In this document: positions 9,115-19,215 of the stretch, in pieces | Numbering within the stretch: position 1 is the first letter of the stretch | Layout: each line of letters begins with the position of its first letter | Notes under the pieces: generated by a model | The model's input: only the letters and a program-made list of their open reading frames with translations | The model's database searches: none | Told to the model about the DNA's origin: nothing | DNA from: Streptomyces sp. NBC_00353 | GTDB taxonomy: Bacteria > Actinomycetota > Actinomycetes > Streptomycetales > Streptomycetaceae | Length of the DNA stretch: 64,000 bases | Assembly: GCF_036108815.1 (NCBI RefSeq) | Contig: NZ_CP107985.1 | Coordinates: 1,860,001 to 1,924,000, forward strand | Reading direction: 5' to 3' | Program-made: the position numbers and the translations under genes

Positions 9115-9756
9115 TCACCCGTGGACGATGGCGGTCAGGTCGGTGAGTGAGTTGATGGACCAGTCCGCGGCCGCAATGACGTCCGGGTCGTCACCCCACC
9201 AATTCCCCCACGGTCCGCGGCGAATGTGGGCAACCCGCAGTCCGGCCGCCTTGGCCGGGAACACGTCGTTCACAGGGTGGTCACCGACGTACACCGTCTC
9301 GTGAGCAGCAGCACCGGACTCCTGCAGAACCCGCTGGAAGAATGCCGGATCAGGCTTCGCGACCCCCCACTCCGCCGAGGTGACGACGAGGTCTGCGGGC
9401 AGGTCCAGGGCACGCAGCAGGATGCCGGCCTTCTCGGTCTGGTTCCCGGCGACGAGGACGCGGACGCCGAGCTTGCGAAGTCCCGCGAGGACCGGCCGAA
9501 CATCCGGGTAGAGGTCCGTCTCGTCGAGGTGCTCGCCCCGGCCGGCGGCTTCGCGCGCACGGTACTCGGCGCCGACGTCGATGTCGGGGCGGAGGATCCT
9601 CAACGCGTCCGTGTTGTCGCGGCCTTGGGTGACGACAGCCCCGACGAGTGCGCTGACGGTGTGCCGTGGGACGTCGAGCCACTCCGCCCAGGACCGCCAG
9701 TACCGGTCGTCCCTGGTGAGGGTTTCGCCGATGTCGAAGACGATGGTCTCAATCAC
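9115..9756 (-). CDS. HAD-superfamily hydrolase
   Basis: 213 residues. Motif I is FDIGETLT near residue 7-14: the nucleophile Asp is kept but the second Asp of the usual DxD is a Gly, as in some non-phosphatase or atypical HAD members. Motif II may be VLVAGNQTEKAG, motif III is GVAKPDPAFF and motif IV is VYVGDHPVNDV. A helical cap lies between motifs I and II. Substrate unknown. The GTG start at 9756 has TAGGGT seven bases upstream and no ribosome site, fitting a leaderless mRNA. Confidence 0.85.
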   Translation of the reverse strand: MIETIVFDIGETLTRDDRYWRSWAEWLDVPRHTVSALVGAVVTQGRDNTDALRILRPDIDVGAEYRAREAAGRGEHLDETDLYPDVRPVLAGLRKLGVRVLVAGNQTEKAGILLRALDLPADLVVTSAEWGVAKPDPAFFQRVLQESGAAAHETVYVGDHPVNDVFPAKAAGLRVAHIRRGPWGNWWGDDPDVIAAADWSINSLTDLTAIVHG

Positions 9757-9895
9757 CGTGCCGACCCTACGCGGAATGCATGGTCAGTCCTCGCTCGACG
9801 GGACGGGAGGCCGCCCCGGCTTGTTGCCCACCGGCAGCAACGGCGCAGTCCGGCTCCCTGCCACGTCCGTCGACTCACCGCGACCCACCACAAGA

Positions 9896-10324
9896 TCAAT
9901 GATCAGACACGGCCTGGGCGCACGACGGGCACAACCCGCGGTAGGTGACCTCGACCTTGGACACCGTGAAGCCGAACCGCTCCTCCGCCGGGAGGTCGGT
10001 CAGCGGATTGCCGGTCGGGTGGACATCGCGGATGATGCCGCAGCTGGAGCACACCAGGTGCTGGTGCGGGTGTTGTGCATTGGGGTCGTAACGCTTTGCG
10101 CGGCCGTCGGTGGAGAACTCCACGACCTCACCGAGAGCGACCAGCTCGCCCAGGGCGTTGTAGACGGTCGCCCGGGAGATCTCGGGCAGTCGCTGTACCG
10201 CACGGGCGTGCACCTCGTCGGCCGTGAGATGCACATGCTCACCATCGAGGACCTCCGCAACGACACGACGCTGGGAGGTCATCCGCCAGTCACGCCCTCG
10301 CAGTCGCTCCAGCAGGTCACTCAT
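9896..10324 (-). CDS. Fur-family metal- or peroxide-responsive repressor
   Basis: 142 residues. An N-terminal winged helix (RDWRMTSQRRVVAEVL to ATVYNALGEL) is followed by the dimer domain with the metal-binding HPHQHLVCSSCG and a second pair CPSC, so both CxxC zinc pairs are present. This pattern fits the FurA/CatR/PerR branch that represses catalase genes and is inactivated by peroxide. The ATG is preceded by AGGTGA at six bases. It diverges from katG; with the local katG-side Fur gene decayed, this copy is a candidate regulator of katG, which is inference. Confidence 0.9.
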   Translation of the reverse strand: MSDLLERLRGRDWRMTSQRRVVAEVLDGEHVHLTADEVHARAVQRLPEISRATVYNALGELVALGEVVEFSTDGRAKRYDPNAQHPHQHLVCSSCGIIRDVHPTGNPLTDLPAEERFGFTVSKVEVTYRGLCPSCAQAVSDH

Positions 10325-10411
10325 ATCGGTTCACCTATTCAGGTTCGGTTGGATACCCGAAGGTGCCGACGCACGTCCGGGTTCCTGCTGGATATGGGTT
10401 TGGCGTGCTTC

Positions 10412-10439
10412 TTGACTTGGATTCTGTCCATTGTAGGAT
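10412..10439 (+). promoter_or_regulatory. Sigma-70-type promoter for the fur remnant-katG unit
   Basis: TTGACT (10412-10417) and TAGGAT (10434-10439) are separated by 16 bases, a good match to the housekeeping sigma consensus. It lies in a more AT-rich patch about 56 bases before the GTG of the fur remnant and reads toward katG. Any Fur operator would be expected to overlap it; I see no clear palindrome. Confidence 0.65.
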
Positions 10440-10495
10440 CGGTTTCGTTGATAGCCAAGGGACAGGAAGACTCCAGTACCGCAGGAGAAAGAGCC

Positions 10496-10873
10496 GTGCC
10501 GGACCACCCTCGAGGAGCTGCGCAGTGCCAGCCTGTGGGTCACAGCCGCCCGCGTCGCGCTGCTTGAGGCCGTCCAGGGCGATGACCACCTCGGCGTCGA
10601 GACGATCACCGCCACGGTGCGCGATCGCCTGGGCCGTATCTCCCTTCACGTCTGTGAGACCCCCCGCGCGCTCACCTCGGCGCGACACGTACGCCGCATC
10701 GAACCGGCCGGAAGCCCGGCCCGGTTCGAGGGACGCATCGCGTCGACGTCGACTGCGCGGTCGGCGAGGCCCCCTGCTCCTGTCGCGCCCGATGGCCAAG
10801 CCTTCTCGATCGACAAGGCCGAAGCCGACTACTGGGGCCCATGCCCAACTGTTCCGCCGTCCACAGTTCCTGA
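10496..10873 (+). pseudogene. Decayed Fur-family regulator gene upstream of katG
   Basis: Read with frame changes, this stretch matches a katG-linked FurA. After a GTG with an AGGAG ribosome site, two bases appear missing, then comes TLEELRSASLWVTAARVALL...RDRLGRISL...VRRIEPAGSPARFEGR. The expected metal-binding His/Cys stretch is absent, the frame shifts to DVDCAVGEAPC (from 10745), returns to FSIDKAEADYWGPCP, then needs one more base to read NCSAVHSS and stop at 10873. Thus several deletions, including loss of the NHHH/CxxC sensor region, leave no functional repressor. The promoter and the 33-base gap to katG remain. Confidence 0.82.
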
Positions 10874-10906
10874 GCACCGTGATCCGCCTGGTCCGGAAGG
10901 ATTCCC

Positions 10907-13138
<2,232 letters not shown>

Positions 13139-13144
13139 TCATGG

Positions 13145-13178
13145 CGTCCAGGTCGGCCCCCACCGGCCGACCTGGACG
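13145..13178 (+). terminator. katG terminator
   Basis: Perfect 14-bp inverted repeat, arms 13145-13158 and 13165-13178, six-base loop, starting seven bases after the katG stop. Confidence 0.88.
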
Positions 13179-13509
13179 TGCTCGGTCCGAAGCCCGGCTC
13201 CACCGGGTCTACCGCCGGTGCGCGGTCGGCCGGGGCAGGCCGCAGACCGGCGGCAGTTCCCGCCCCATACCGTCCGTCCCGTCCGTCCTGACCACCAGCA
13301 CGATCGCCGCCGGCTCTTCGCGATCACCGCACCGCGGTCGGTCCCCGCCCCGCGGACGCGCGGAGGGCTACCTCCACACGGGTGACATCGCGACTCAGTA
13401 ACCGGGGTCCTGATGCGCGCCGTTGAGACGCATCGCAGCGCGAGAGCTCGGCGCGCCACCGGACTGCTCAAGCCGCGGGAGGCGTTCGTCCCGGGAATAC
13501 CCTGTCGCC
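13179..13509. other. Gene-free stretch with a possible acyl-CoA synthetase scrap
   Basis: No intact gene. On the plus strand about 13354-13401 reads GRAEGYLHTGDIATQ and stop, which resembles the GYLHTGD core motif of AMP-forming acyl-CoA synthetases, so it may be a leftover of such a gene. The right end holds the MFS gene's promoter: TACCCT at 13498-13503, six bases before its ATG. Confidence 0.35.
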
Positions 13510-14922
13510 ATGGTGCGCGCCGGCAGTCCCGAAGCCGATGTACCGGATGGCCCTGCGGCTTCGGGCCGGTCCCTGGCTCCGCTTCTCGCGGTCTGCGCGG
13601 GCTACTTCATGGTCATCCTGGACGTGACGGTCATCAACGTCGCCGTTCCGGTGGTGGGACGGGAACTGTCGGCCTCGCTCACCGGGATCCAGTGGATCAC
13701 GGACGGTTACACCTTGGTCTTCGCCGGCCTGTTGCTCACCGGCGGCGCGCTGGGCGACCGGCTGGGAAACCGTCGAATCTTCTGCACCGGGGTGGTGGTG
13801 TTCACCGTCGCCTCGGCCGGCTGCGGACTGGCACAGAGTGCCGGGGCCCTGGTCGCCGCCCGGCTGTTGGAAGGACTCGGCGCGGCACTGATCGTCCCCG
13901 GCTCCCTCGCCCTCCTCCAACAGGCGTACCCCTCACCCGCCGAGCGCTCCCGGGCCTTCGGTATTTGGGGCTCGGTGGCGGGCGTCGCCGCCTGCGCCGG
14001 CCCCCTCCTGGGCGGCCTCCTGGTCACCACCTTGGGCTGGCGCTGGGTGTTCTTCATCAACCTGCCCGTCGGATGCGCCTGCCTGTTGCTGACGCTGCGC
14101 CGCGTGCCCGCTTCGGCCCGGCGCCCGGACCGCCCCGTGGACTGGCCGGCCCAGTGCGCGATCATCGCGACGGTGGCCCTGCTCACCGCCGTCCTGAACG
14201 AGGCCGGACGACGTGGCTGGGCAGACCCACTGATCCTCACCGGGGCCGGCCTGTGTCTGCTGGCAGCCGCCGCGTTCGTCCTGCGCGAGCGTCTGGCCCG
14301 CACACCCGTGGTGCCCCTGTGGTTGCTGCGCTCCCGCGCGATGAGCGGCGGCGCGGCCATCGGCCTGCTGTTCAACTTCGCCTTCTACGGCATGATCTTC
14401 ACCGCCAGTCTGTACTTCCAGCACCAGCGCGGCCTGACCGCGCTGCGCACCGGGATCGCCCTCTTCCCGGCGGTGGCCATGACCATGTTTGCCTCCGTCC
14501 TGTCCGGACGGCTGTCAGGCACCACCGGACACCGCCCGCTTGTGGTCACGGGCATGCTCCTTGGCGCGGCGGGCCTGGCCGGCTGGGCCGCCGCCGGACC
14601 GGACCCGGACTACCTACTGATCGTTGCGCCGATGATGGCGGCGGGCTTCGGCACGTCCTTCGCCCTCACCGGATCAACCGCCACCGCGATGTCAGCCGCC
14701 CCCGACAAGTACTCCGGCACCGCCTCGGCCCTGTTCAACACCACCCGCCAGGTCGGCAGCGCCGCAGGCGTCGCGCTGGGGGGCTCGCTACTGGCCGGCG
14801 CAGCCGACTTCACCACCGGGCTGCGGACCAGCATGGCCATCGGCGCGGCCGCGTACCTGGCGGCCGCCGCCCTCGCGCTCTTCTGCATCCCACAGAAGGC
14901 AACCCGCCACGCCGCCGACTGA
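13510..14922 (+). CDS. MFS drug exporter, DHA2 (EmrB/QacA) family, 14 TM
   Basis: 470 residues, about 14 hydrophobic helices. The first helix carries the DHA2 signature (LDVTVINVAVPVV), followed by WITDGYTLVFAGLLLTGG and GALGDRLGNRR in loop 2-3, and the motif C region in helix 5 (GPLLGGLLV). Such pumps export drugs or natural products by proton antiport. The ATG at 13510 has TACCCT six bases upstream and no ribosome site, so a leaderless mRNA is likely. There is no adjacent TetR gene to suggest its inducer. Confidence 0.9.
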   Translation: MVRAGSPEADVPDGPAASGRSLAPLLAVCAGYFMVILDVTVINVAVPVVGRELSASLTGIQWITDGYTLVFAGLLLTGGALGDRLGNRRIFCTGVVVFTVASAGCGLAQSAGALVAARLLEGLGAALIVPGSLALLQQAYPSPAERSRAFGIWGSVAGVAACAGPLLGGLLVTTLGWRWVFFINLPVGCACLLLTLRRVPASARRPDRPVDWPAQCAIIATVALLTAVLNEAGRRGWADPLILTGAGLCLLAAAAFVLRERLARTPVVPLWLLRSRAMSGGAAIGLLFNFAFYGMIFTASLYFQHQRGLTALRTGIALFPAVAMTMFASVLSGRLSGTTGHRPLVVTGMLLGAAGLAGWAAAGPDPDYLLIVAPMMAAGFGTSFALTGSTATAMSAAPDKYSGTASALFNTTRQVGSAAGVALGGSLLAGAADFTTGLRTSMAIGAAAYLAAAALALFCIPQKATRHAAD

Positions 14923-14963
14923 AGACCTGCCAACCCGTCGCCGACGCTCCGGGAATCCACGGA

Positions 14964-15147
14964 AGCCGGAGCGACCTGCAGCTTGCCGTGAACGCCGAAC
15001 AACATGGCGAGTCCGGGACCGTGACGTGGGGCGCGAACGGCAAGCTGCTGGGCGAGATGGCGTGCACCCTGGTCGATGGTCGGATCGTCGAGATCCTGTC
15101 CGTGAGCGCCCCGGAGCGCCTCGCATCCATGGGCCTCCCGGACCCGG
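14964..15147 (+). pseudogene. Possible remnant of a SnoaL/sigma-J-tail-like gene
   Basis: One plus-strand frame reads DLQLAVNAEQHGESGTVTW, then GEMACTLVDGRIVEILSVSAPERL, and then loses protein-like character. The VDGRIVEI..V..PERL pattern resembles the end of SnoaL-like domains found at the C-terminus of SigJ-type sigma factors. No start or N-terminal part is found. The call is weak. Confidence 0.25.
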
Positions 15148-15235
15148 CAAGGCAGGCCCGGGCTCGCCCGACCGCCGCCGCCCGCCGGCCCGGTCTCCAG
15201 ACCTCTGCGCTTCGGGCCATCCGCGGGCGATACGG

Positions 15236-16024
15236 CTACAGCGCGTCCACCGCACTCACCTTCCAGCCCGCGGACGTACGCGTCAGCGTCATTCGCACCC
15301 GGTTCAGGTCGACGCGCGGCCCCGTAACTTGCGTGCTCGTGGTCACCTGATTGACGAAAAGCAGGACCACGGCCTTGTCCGGCGAGGCCGACACCACGGA
15401 GGCGACCGGTGCGCCACCGCCCGGCGGCTTCACCACCGTCGCCTTGACCACCCCGTGGTACTTGACGGCGGTCGGCGCCACCACCCGTGTGGTGGTCCTG
15501 CCGTATTCGTCACGGAACTTCCCGGTCAGGTGGCCGCGCGCCGCCGCGAAGTCCTTGTCGAGCCGCCGGTAGTCGTACGACAGCACCACGGGCGCCGCCT
15601 TCTGCGCCGCGACGAGCGCCTCCAACCGCGCGCCGTCCGCCTGTCGTCCCTCCTCGTACTCCCACCCCAGCACGGCGGCCGCGGCCGGCATCGCTGCCAC
15701 CAGCACGGCCAGTACGGCCGGCACTGCGCGGAACCGGCCACGTATCCGACTCTGCGCAGAGGCGACCACCGGATCGTCGGCATGCAGCACCGGCCCGGCC
15801 TGTTGATCTTCCGCCTTCCGGCCCTGGCTCGCGTCGTCGGGTGCTTCCGGAGACGCCTCGTCCCGAGCCGGCGGATGCGTCCTGTCCACTGTCTTCGGAC
15901 GCATCTCGTCCGCACTGCGGGTTGCGACCCGTTCCGTCCGCCGGGCCGCCGCTCGGGCGGCGGCGGCCATCGAGCGGCGGCCGGGGGTTGCGGCGCCGGG
16001 GCCTCGTCCAGTCGGGTTCGCCAC
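15236..16024 (-). CDS. Mce-associated membrane protein (second Mam)
   Basis: 262 residues from the GTG at 16024, chosen because GAGGAG lies seven bases before it and codons further upstream lose third-position G/C; a start at the ATG at 16108 would overlap the upstream gene by 20 bases. The Arg/Ala-rich cytoplasmic part is followed by one TM helix (VPAVLAVLVAAMPAAAAVL) near residue 115, then an extracellular NTF2-like domain (SYDYRRLDKDFAAARGHLTGKF) typical of Mam proteins, which stabilise the Mce complex. Last gene of the Mce operon. Confidence 0.85.
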   Translation of the reverse strand: MANPTGRGPGAATPGRRSMAAAARAAARRTERVATRSADEMRPKTVDRTHPPARDEASPEAPDDASQGRKAEDQQAGPVLHADDPVVASAQSRIRGRFRAVPAVLAVLVAAMPAAAAVLGWEYEEGRQADGARLEALVAAQKAAPVVLSYDYRRLDKDFAAARGHLTGKFRDEYGRTTTRVVAPTAVKYHGVVKATVVKPPGGGAPVASVVSASPDKAVVLLFVNQVTTSTQVTGPRVDLNRVRMTLTRTSAGWKVSAVDAL

Positions 16025-16028
16025 GGTG

Positions 16029-16057
16029 TTGCTCCTCACTGCCTTGCTCCTCACTGC
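16029..16057 (-). repeat. Tandem 14-base repeat carrying the ribosome binding site
   Basis: The sequence TTGCTCCTCACTGC occurs at 16029-16042 and again at 16044-16057 (period 15). On the minus strand each copy supplies GAGGAG, so the second Mam gene has two in-frame Shine-Dalgarno copies ahead of its GTG. Confidence 0.85.
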
Positions 16058-16088
16058 AGGTGGTACGGGTGTGTCCTCCGGCACCTGG

Positions 16089-16664
16089 TCAGCCGACGAA
16101 CTCGACATCGGACGTCAGCCAGCGGCCGTGCTCGAGTACGAGATCGAGCTGGAGCCGATAGGTGCGGGCCTGACCCCCGGGGGCGGCGGAATTGGTCACC
16201 TTGCTGTCGGCGACGACCAGGACGCGTGCGGTGCGCTCGTCGGAACGCGCGATGCCTGCTTCGAGCACCTGCCCCTGCGACACCGACTTGTTGGCCGCGA
16301 CCAGCTTCGTCAGCTCGGCGGTCTGCGCGGAGAACTGCTCCTTGAAGGCACCGGTGGCGCCCTTCAGCACGTTCTCGCTGTCCTGCTCGTAGTGCCGGTA
16401 GTCGAGCGAGGTGAAGTTGAGTGCGGACTGGCGGGCGGCGGCCAAAATGTCCTGGCGCCGCTGCGCCTCCGCGCGCTGCTCGTACACCTGGACGCAGAGC
16501 CAGCCGCTCAGCGCCGTGGTCACGACCGTCGCCACGGCGAGCGTCGCCGCCACGGTCCTGCCACGCCGGGCCGAGGCCGCCGCCGTGGTGCCGAGCAGGC
16601 GGAGCGAGCGGGTCAGGCGCGCGAGGATGCCCGCGTTCATGCCATAGGTCCGACGAGCAGCCAT
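16089..16664 (-). CDS. Mce-associated membrane protein (first Mam)
   Basis: 191 residues from the ATG at 16664, which has AAAGGA nine bases upstream; the ATG at 16640 forms a 4-base ATGA overlap with the MceF stop and is an equally possible start. A single TM helix (TVAATLAVATVVTTALSGWL) near residue 45 is followed by the Mam extracellular domain (LDYRHYEQDSENVLKGATG...FKEQF). Same family as the next gene; the pair occupies the usual place after mceF. Confidence 0.87.
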   Translation of the reverse strand: MAARRTYGMNAGILARLTRSLRLLGTTAAASARRGRTVAATLAVATVVTTALSGWLCVQVYEQRAEAQRRQDILAAARQSALNFTSLDYRHYEQDSENVLKGATGAFKEQFSAQTAELTKLVAANKSVSQGQVLEAGIARSDERTARVLVVADSKVTNSAAPGGQARTYRLQLDLVLEHGRWLTSDVEFVG

Positions 16665-17908
16665 TGCCACGAGTCCTTTCCGAGCACACTCTGTTCGCCA
16701 CCCGTCGAGCCGATCTCGACGGGCGTTCCGTCCGGACCGGCGGCGATGCCGGTCTCCGGGTCGTAGGGGGCCACATACGCGGCCCGCCCGGTCCCCGTCG
16801 AAGTCGAGGCACCGGGCACGTTCTGCGCGCCACGGACCGAGGTGGCGCTGCCGCGCGGGGCCGTGCAGCGCGCGCCGGTGTCGGCGGGGCGCTCGCTGGT
16901 GTCCGCGGGGTCACGCCGCTGGGTGCCGTATCCCTGACGGCACGGCGCCGGCTCGTCGGCCCCGGCGACCAGGCCGAAGTGGGTGGTGCCGTCGCTCGGG
17001 ACGACCGTGGGACTGCCCGCGACGACGACCGGAAAGGTCACCAGGGCCTGTTCCACGCCGGGCAGCCGCGCCACGGTGATCTGGCCGCCGCTGATCAGAT
17101 TTCCCAGCAGCACGGGCAGAGCGGTCTCGTTCGCCTTGAGCAGCGAGTTCAGCTCCTGTGCGGCCGGCGCGGTCGAGCCGATCAGCCTGCGCAGGTCCCC
17201 GTCACTGGACTTCAACTCGGTGGTCAGGGCCGCCAGGTCGTGCGAGAACGACCTGATCGCCGACCCCTTGTCGACCTGTGTCTTGAGGACCGTGCGCGAG
17301 TCCTCGATCAGCGAGACGGTCTGCGGCAGCGACGCGGACGCCGACTCCACCAGGTTGTTGCCCGAGTCCACAAGACGGCTCAGATGCGGGCCGGTTCCGG
17401 CGAAAGCCTTGCCGAGCTCGTCGACCGTGATCCGCAGATCTTCCTTGCCCACGGAGTTGACCAGCCGGTCCAGGCTCAGCACGACATCCGTGATGGGCAG
17501 CGGCACCCGGGTGTCACCGCGGGCGATCACGCTCCCGTCCCTCAGATACGGGCCGTCGCTGTCCCGCGGCTGCAGATCGACGTACTGCTCGCCGACCGCC
17601 GAACGGTTCGCCACCACCGCCAGTGTGTTGGCCGGTATGCGCGCCCCGTCCTCGATCTCCAGCGCCACCGACACCCCACGGGAGCCGGACAGCCGCAGCT
17701 CACCGACGCGGCCCACTGGCACCCCGCGGTAGGTGACCTCCGCTCCCGGGAAGACGCCACCGGACGCGGTGAACTCGGCGCGCACGGTGTAACCGCGGTC
17801 GAGGAGTGCATCCGCCAGGCCGGTGTACCGGGCGCCCACGTACGACACCCCGACGGCCGTGACCGTGGCGAAGGCGAGCAACTGGGCCTTGACCGTACGA
17901 GTGATCAC
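16637..17908 (-). CDS. mceF: MCE-family substrate-binding protein, position F
   Basis: 423 residues. An N-terminal TM anchor (LLAFATVTAVGVSYVGARY) precedes the MCE/MlaD domain (GVFPGAEVTYRGVPVGRVGEL, residues about 45-125), then a long helical stretch that in Mce proteins forms the needle-like tunnel for lipids. The C-terminal part from about residue 300 is Pro/Thr-rich and specific to this lineage. GTG start overlaps the mceE stop (GTGA, 17905-17908) and is preceded by AAGGGG. Confidence 0.93.
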   Translation of the reverse strand: MITRTVKAQLLAFATVTAVGVSYVGARYTGLADALLDRGYTVRAEFTASGGVFPGAEVTYRGVPVGRVGELRLSGSRGVSVALEIEDGARIPANTLAVVANRSAVGEQYVDLQPRDSDGPYLRDGSVIARGDTRVPLPITDVVLSLDRLVNSVGKEDLRITVDELGKAFAGTGPHLSRLVDSGNNLVESASASLPQTVSLIEDSRTVLKTQVDKGSAIRSFSHDLAALTTELKSSDGDLRRLIGSTAPAAQELNSLLKANETALPVLLGNLISGGQITVARLPGVEQALVTFPVVVAGSPTVVPSDGTTHFGLVAGADEPAPCRQGYGTQRRDPADTSERPADTGARCTAPRGSATSVRGAQNVPGASTSTGTGRAAYVAPYDPETGIAAGPDGTPVEIGSTGGEQSVLGKDSWQWLLVGPMA

Positions 17909-19215
17909 AGTTGCATCCCCTTCAGCATGAGCTCGGCAAGGGAGAGCGACACCCCGGGCGGAAGGCGGTCTGCGTCCCTGCCTCCGTAGGTGGCGTAACT
18001 GCCGGTGCACACCGGCGGACACAGCGGATCGGAATCGACCGGTGGCCCGGACGGTGTGCCGGGCTTCTTGGGCACGTCCGGAGCCTTCGGCAGCGCGGTA
18101 GGCAGCGGTACGCCGGGTGCACCCGGCGACTCCGGCAGCTCCGGTAGGTCTGGTAGCTCCGGCAGCTCTGGCTTGTCCGGTGCGCCCGGCTTCTTGGGCT
18201 CTTCGGCGAGATTGCCGTAGACGCTCGCCAGATCCAGATCGGCGGTGATCTTGAGATTGACGTAGTCGCCCTTGATGGCGCCCGTCACATTGCGCGGGAA
18301 CGGATACGTCGTCAGAAGCTCCAGGGAGTTGGGCAGGTCGCTGCCTGCCTTGTTCAACTGCTGCAGGATCGGCCGCAGACTGCGCAGATTGGCGGTCAGG
18401 TCGGCCCGCGAGGCATTGACCACCTTGGTGCCGGCCGTGCCGAGCTTCGACAGAGACGTGAGCATCGCGGTCAGCTTGCGGCGCTGGCTTGCCAGCACCT
18501 TCAGTGCGCCCGGCATGGTGTCGACCGCCGTGGCGATGGTCCTCTTCTCCCGCGCCAGCCGTGTGGCCAGCCGGTCGATTCCTTCGAGCGCGCGGACGAT
18601 CTCCTTGCGCTGCCCATCAAGACCGCCCAGAAAGGTGTCCAGCTCGGTCAGCAGGGACTTCACCCGGTTCTCCCGGCCCTCCAGGGCCTTGTTCAACTCC
18701 GTGGTGACCGTCTTCAGCTGAGCCACCCCACCGCCGTTGAGTAGCGCTGACAGCGCGGAGAGCACCTCCTCGATCTCCGGGTTTCGCCCGCTGCGGGACA
18801 GCGGGATCCGGTCACCGTCGCGGAGCCTGCCCACGGGTGCCCTCTCCGCCGGGGCGGACAGGGCCACGTACTTCTCGCCGAGCATGCTGGTCTGGCGCAG
18901 CTCGGCAATCGCGTTACCCGGCAGCTTCACCGCGCCGTCGACCCGGAGCCGCACACGGGCATGCCAGTCGACCAGTTCCACCTTCTCGACCGAGCCCACC
19001 GTGACGTTGTTGACCTTCACGGCCGACTGCGGCACCAGATCGAGGACGTCCCGGAACTCGACGGTGACCCGGTAGGCGTTGCCGTTGTCGGCCGCGCCAC
19101 CGGGCAGCCCCACGTCGTACAGGCCGTTGAACTCGCAGCCGGTGAGCACCACCGAGCCCACTGCCGTCCACAGGGCCGCCGCCCTGCCACCGCGCCTCAC
19201 TCTGCTGATCGTCAT
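17905..19215 (-). CDS. mceE: MCE-family lipoprotein, position E, with Pro-rich tail
   Basis: 436 residues. The signal peptide ends in the lipobox VVLTGCEF, the usual mark of the E position (LprK type). The MCE domain (VEFRDVLDLVPQSAVKVNNV) covers about residues 48-130, then the helical domain. Residues about 345-410 form a low-complexity tail of PELP/PDLP units ending in PLCPPVC. Overlaps mceD by 4 bases with GGAGG as ribosome site. Confidence 0.94.
   Translation of the reverse strand: MTISRVRRGGRAAALWTAVGSVVLTGCEFNGLYDVGLPGGAADNGNAYRVTVEFRDVLDLVPQSAVKVNNVTVGSVEKVELVDWHARVRLRVDGAVKLPGNAIAELRQTSMLGEKYVALSAPAERAPVGRLRDGDRIPLSRSGRNPEIEEVLSALSALLNGGGVAQLKTVTTELNKALEGRENRVKSLLTELDTFLGGLDGQRKEIVRALEGIDRLATRLAREKRTIATAVDTMPGALKVLASQRRKLTAMLTSLSKLGTAGTKVVNASRADLTANLRSLRPILQQLNKAGSDLPNSLELLTTYPFPRNVTGAIKGDYVNLKITADLDLASVYGNLAEEPKKPGAPDKPELPELPDLPELPESPGAPGVPLPTALPKAPDVPKKPGTPSGPPVDSDPLCPPVCTGSYATYGGRDADRLPPGVSLSLAELMLKGMQL

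Noticed and set aside
16089..16108. 20-bp overlap of the two Mce-associated genes
   Set aside because: It depends on ATG 16108; weak codon bias there and a strong ribosome site before GTG 16024 favour a shorter gene without overlap.
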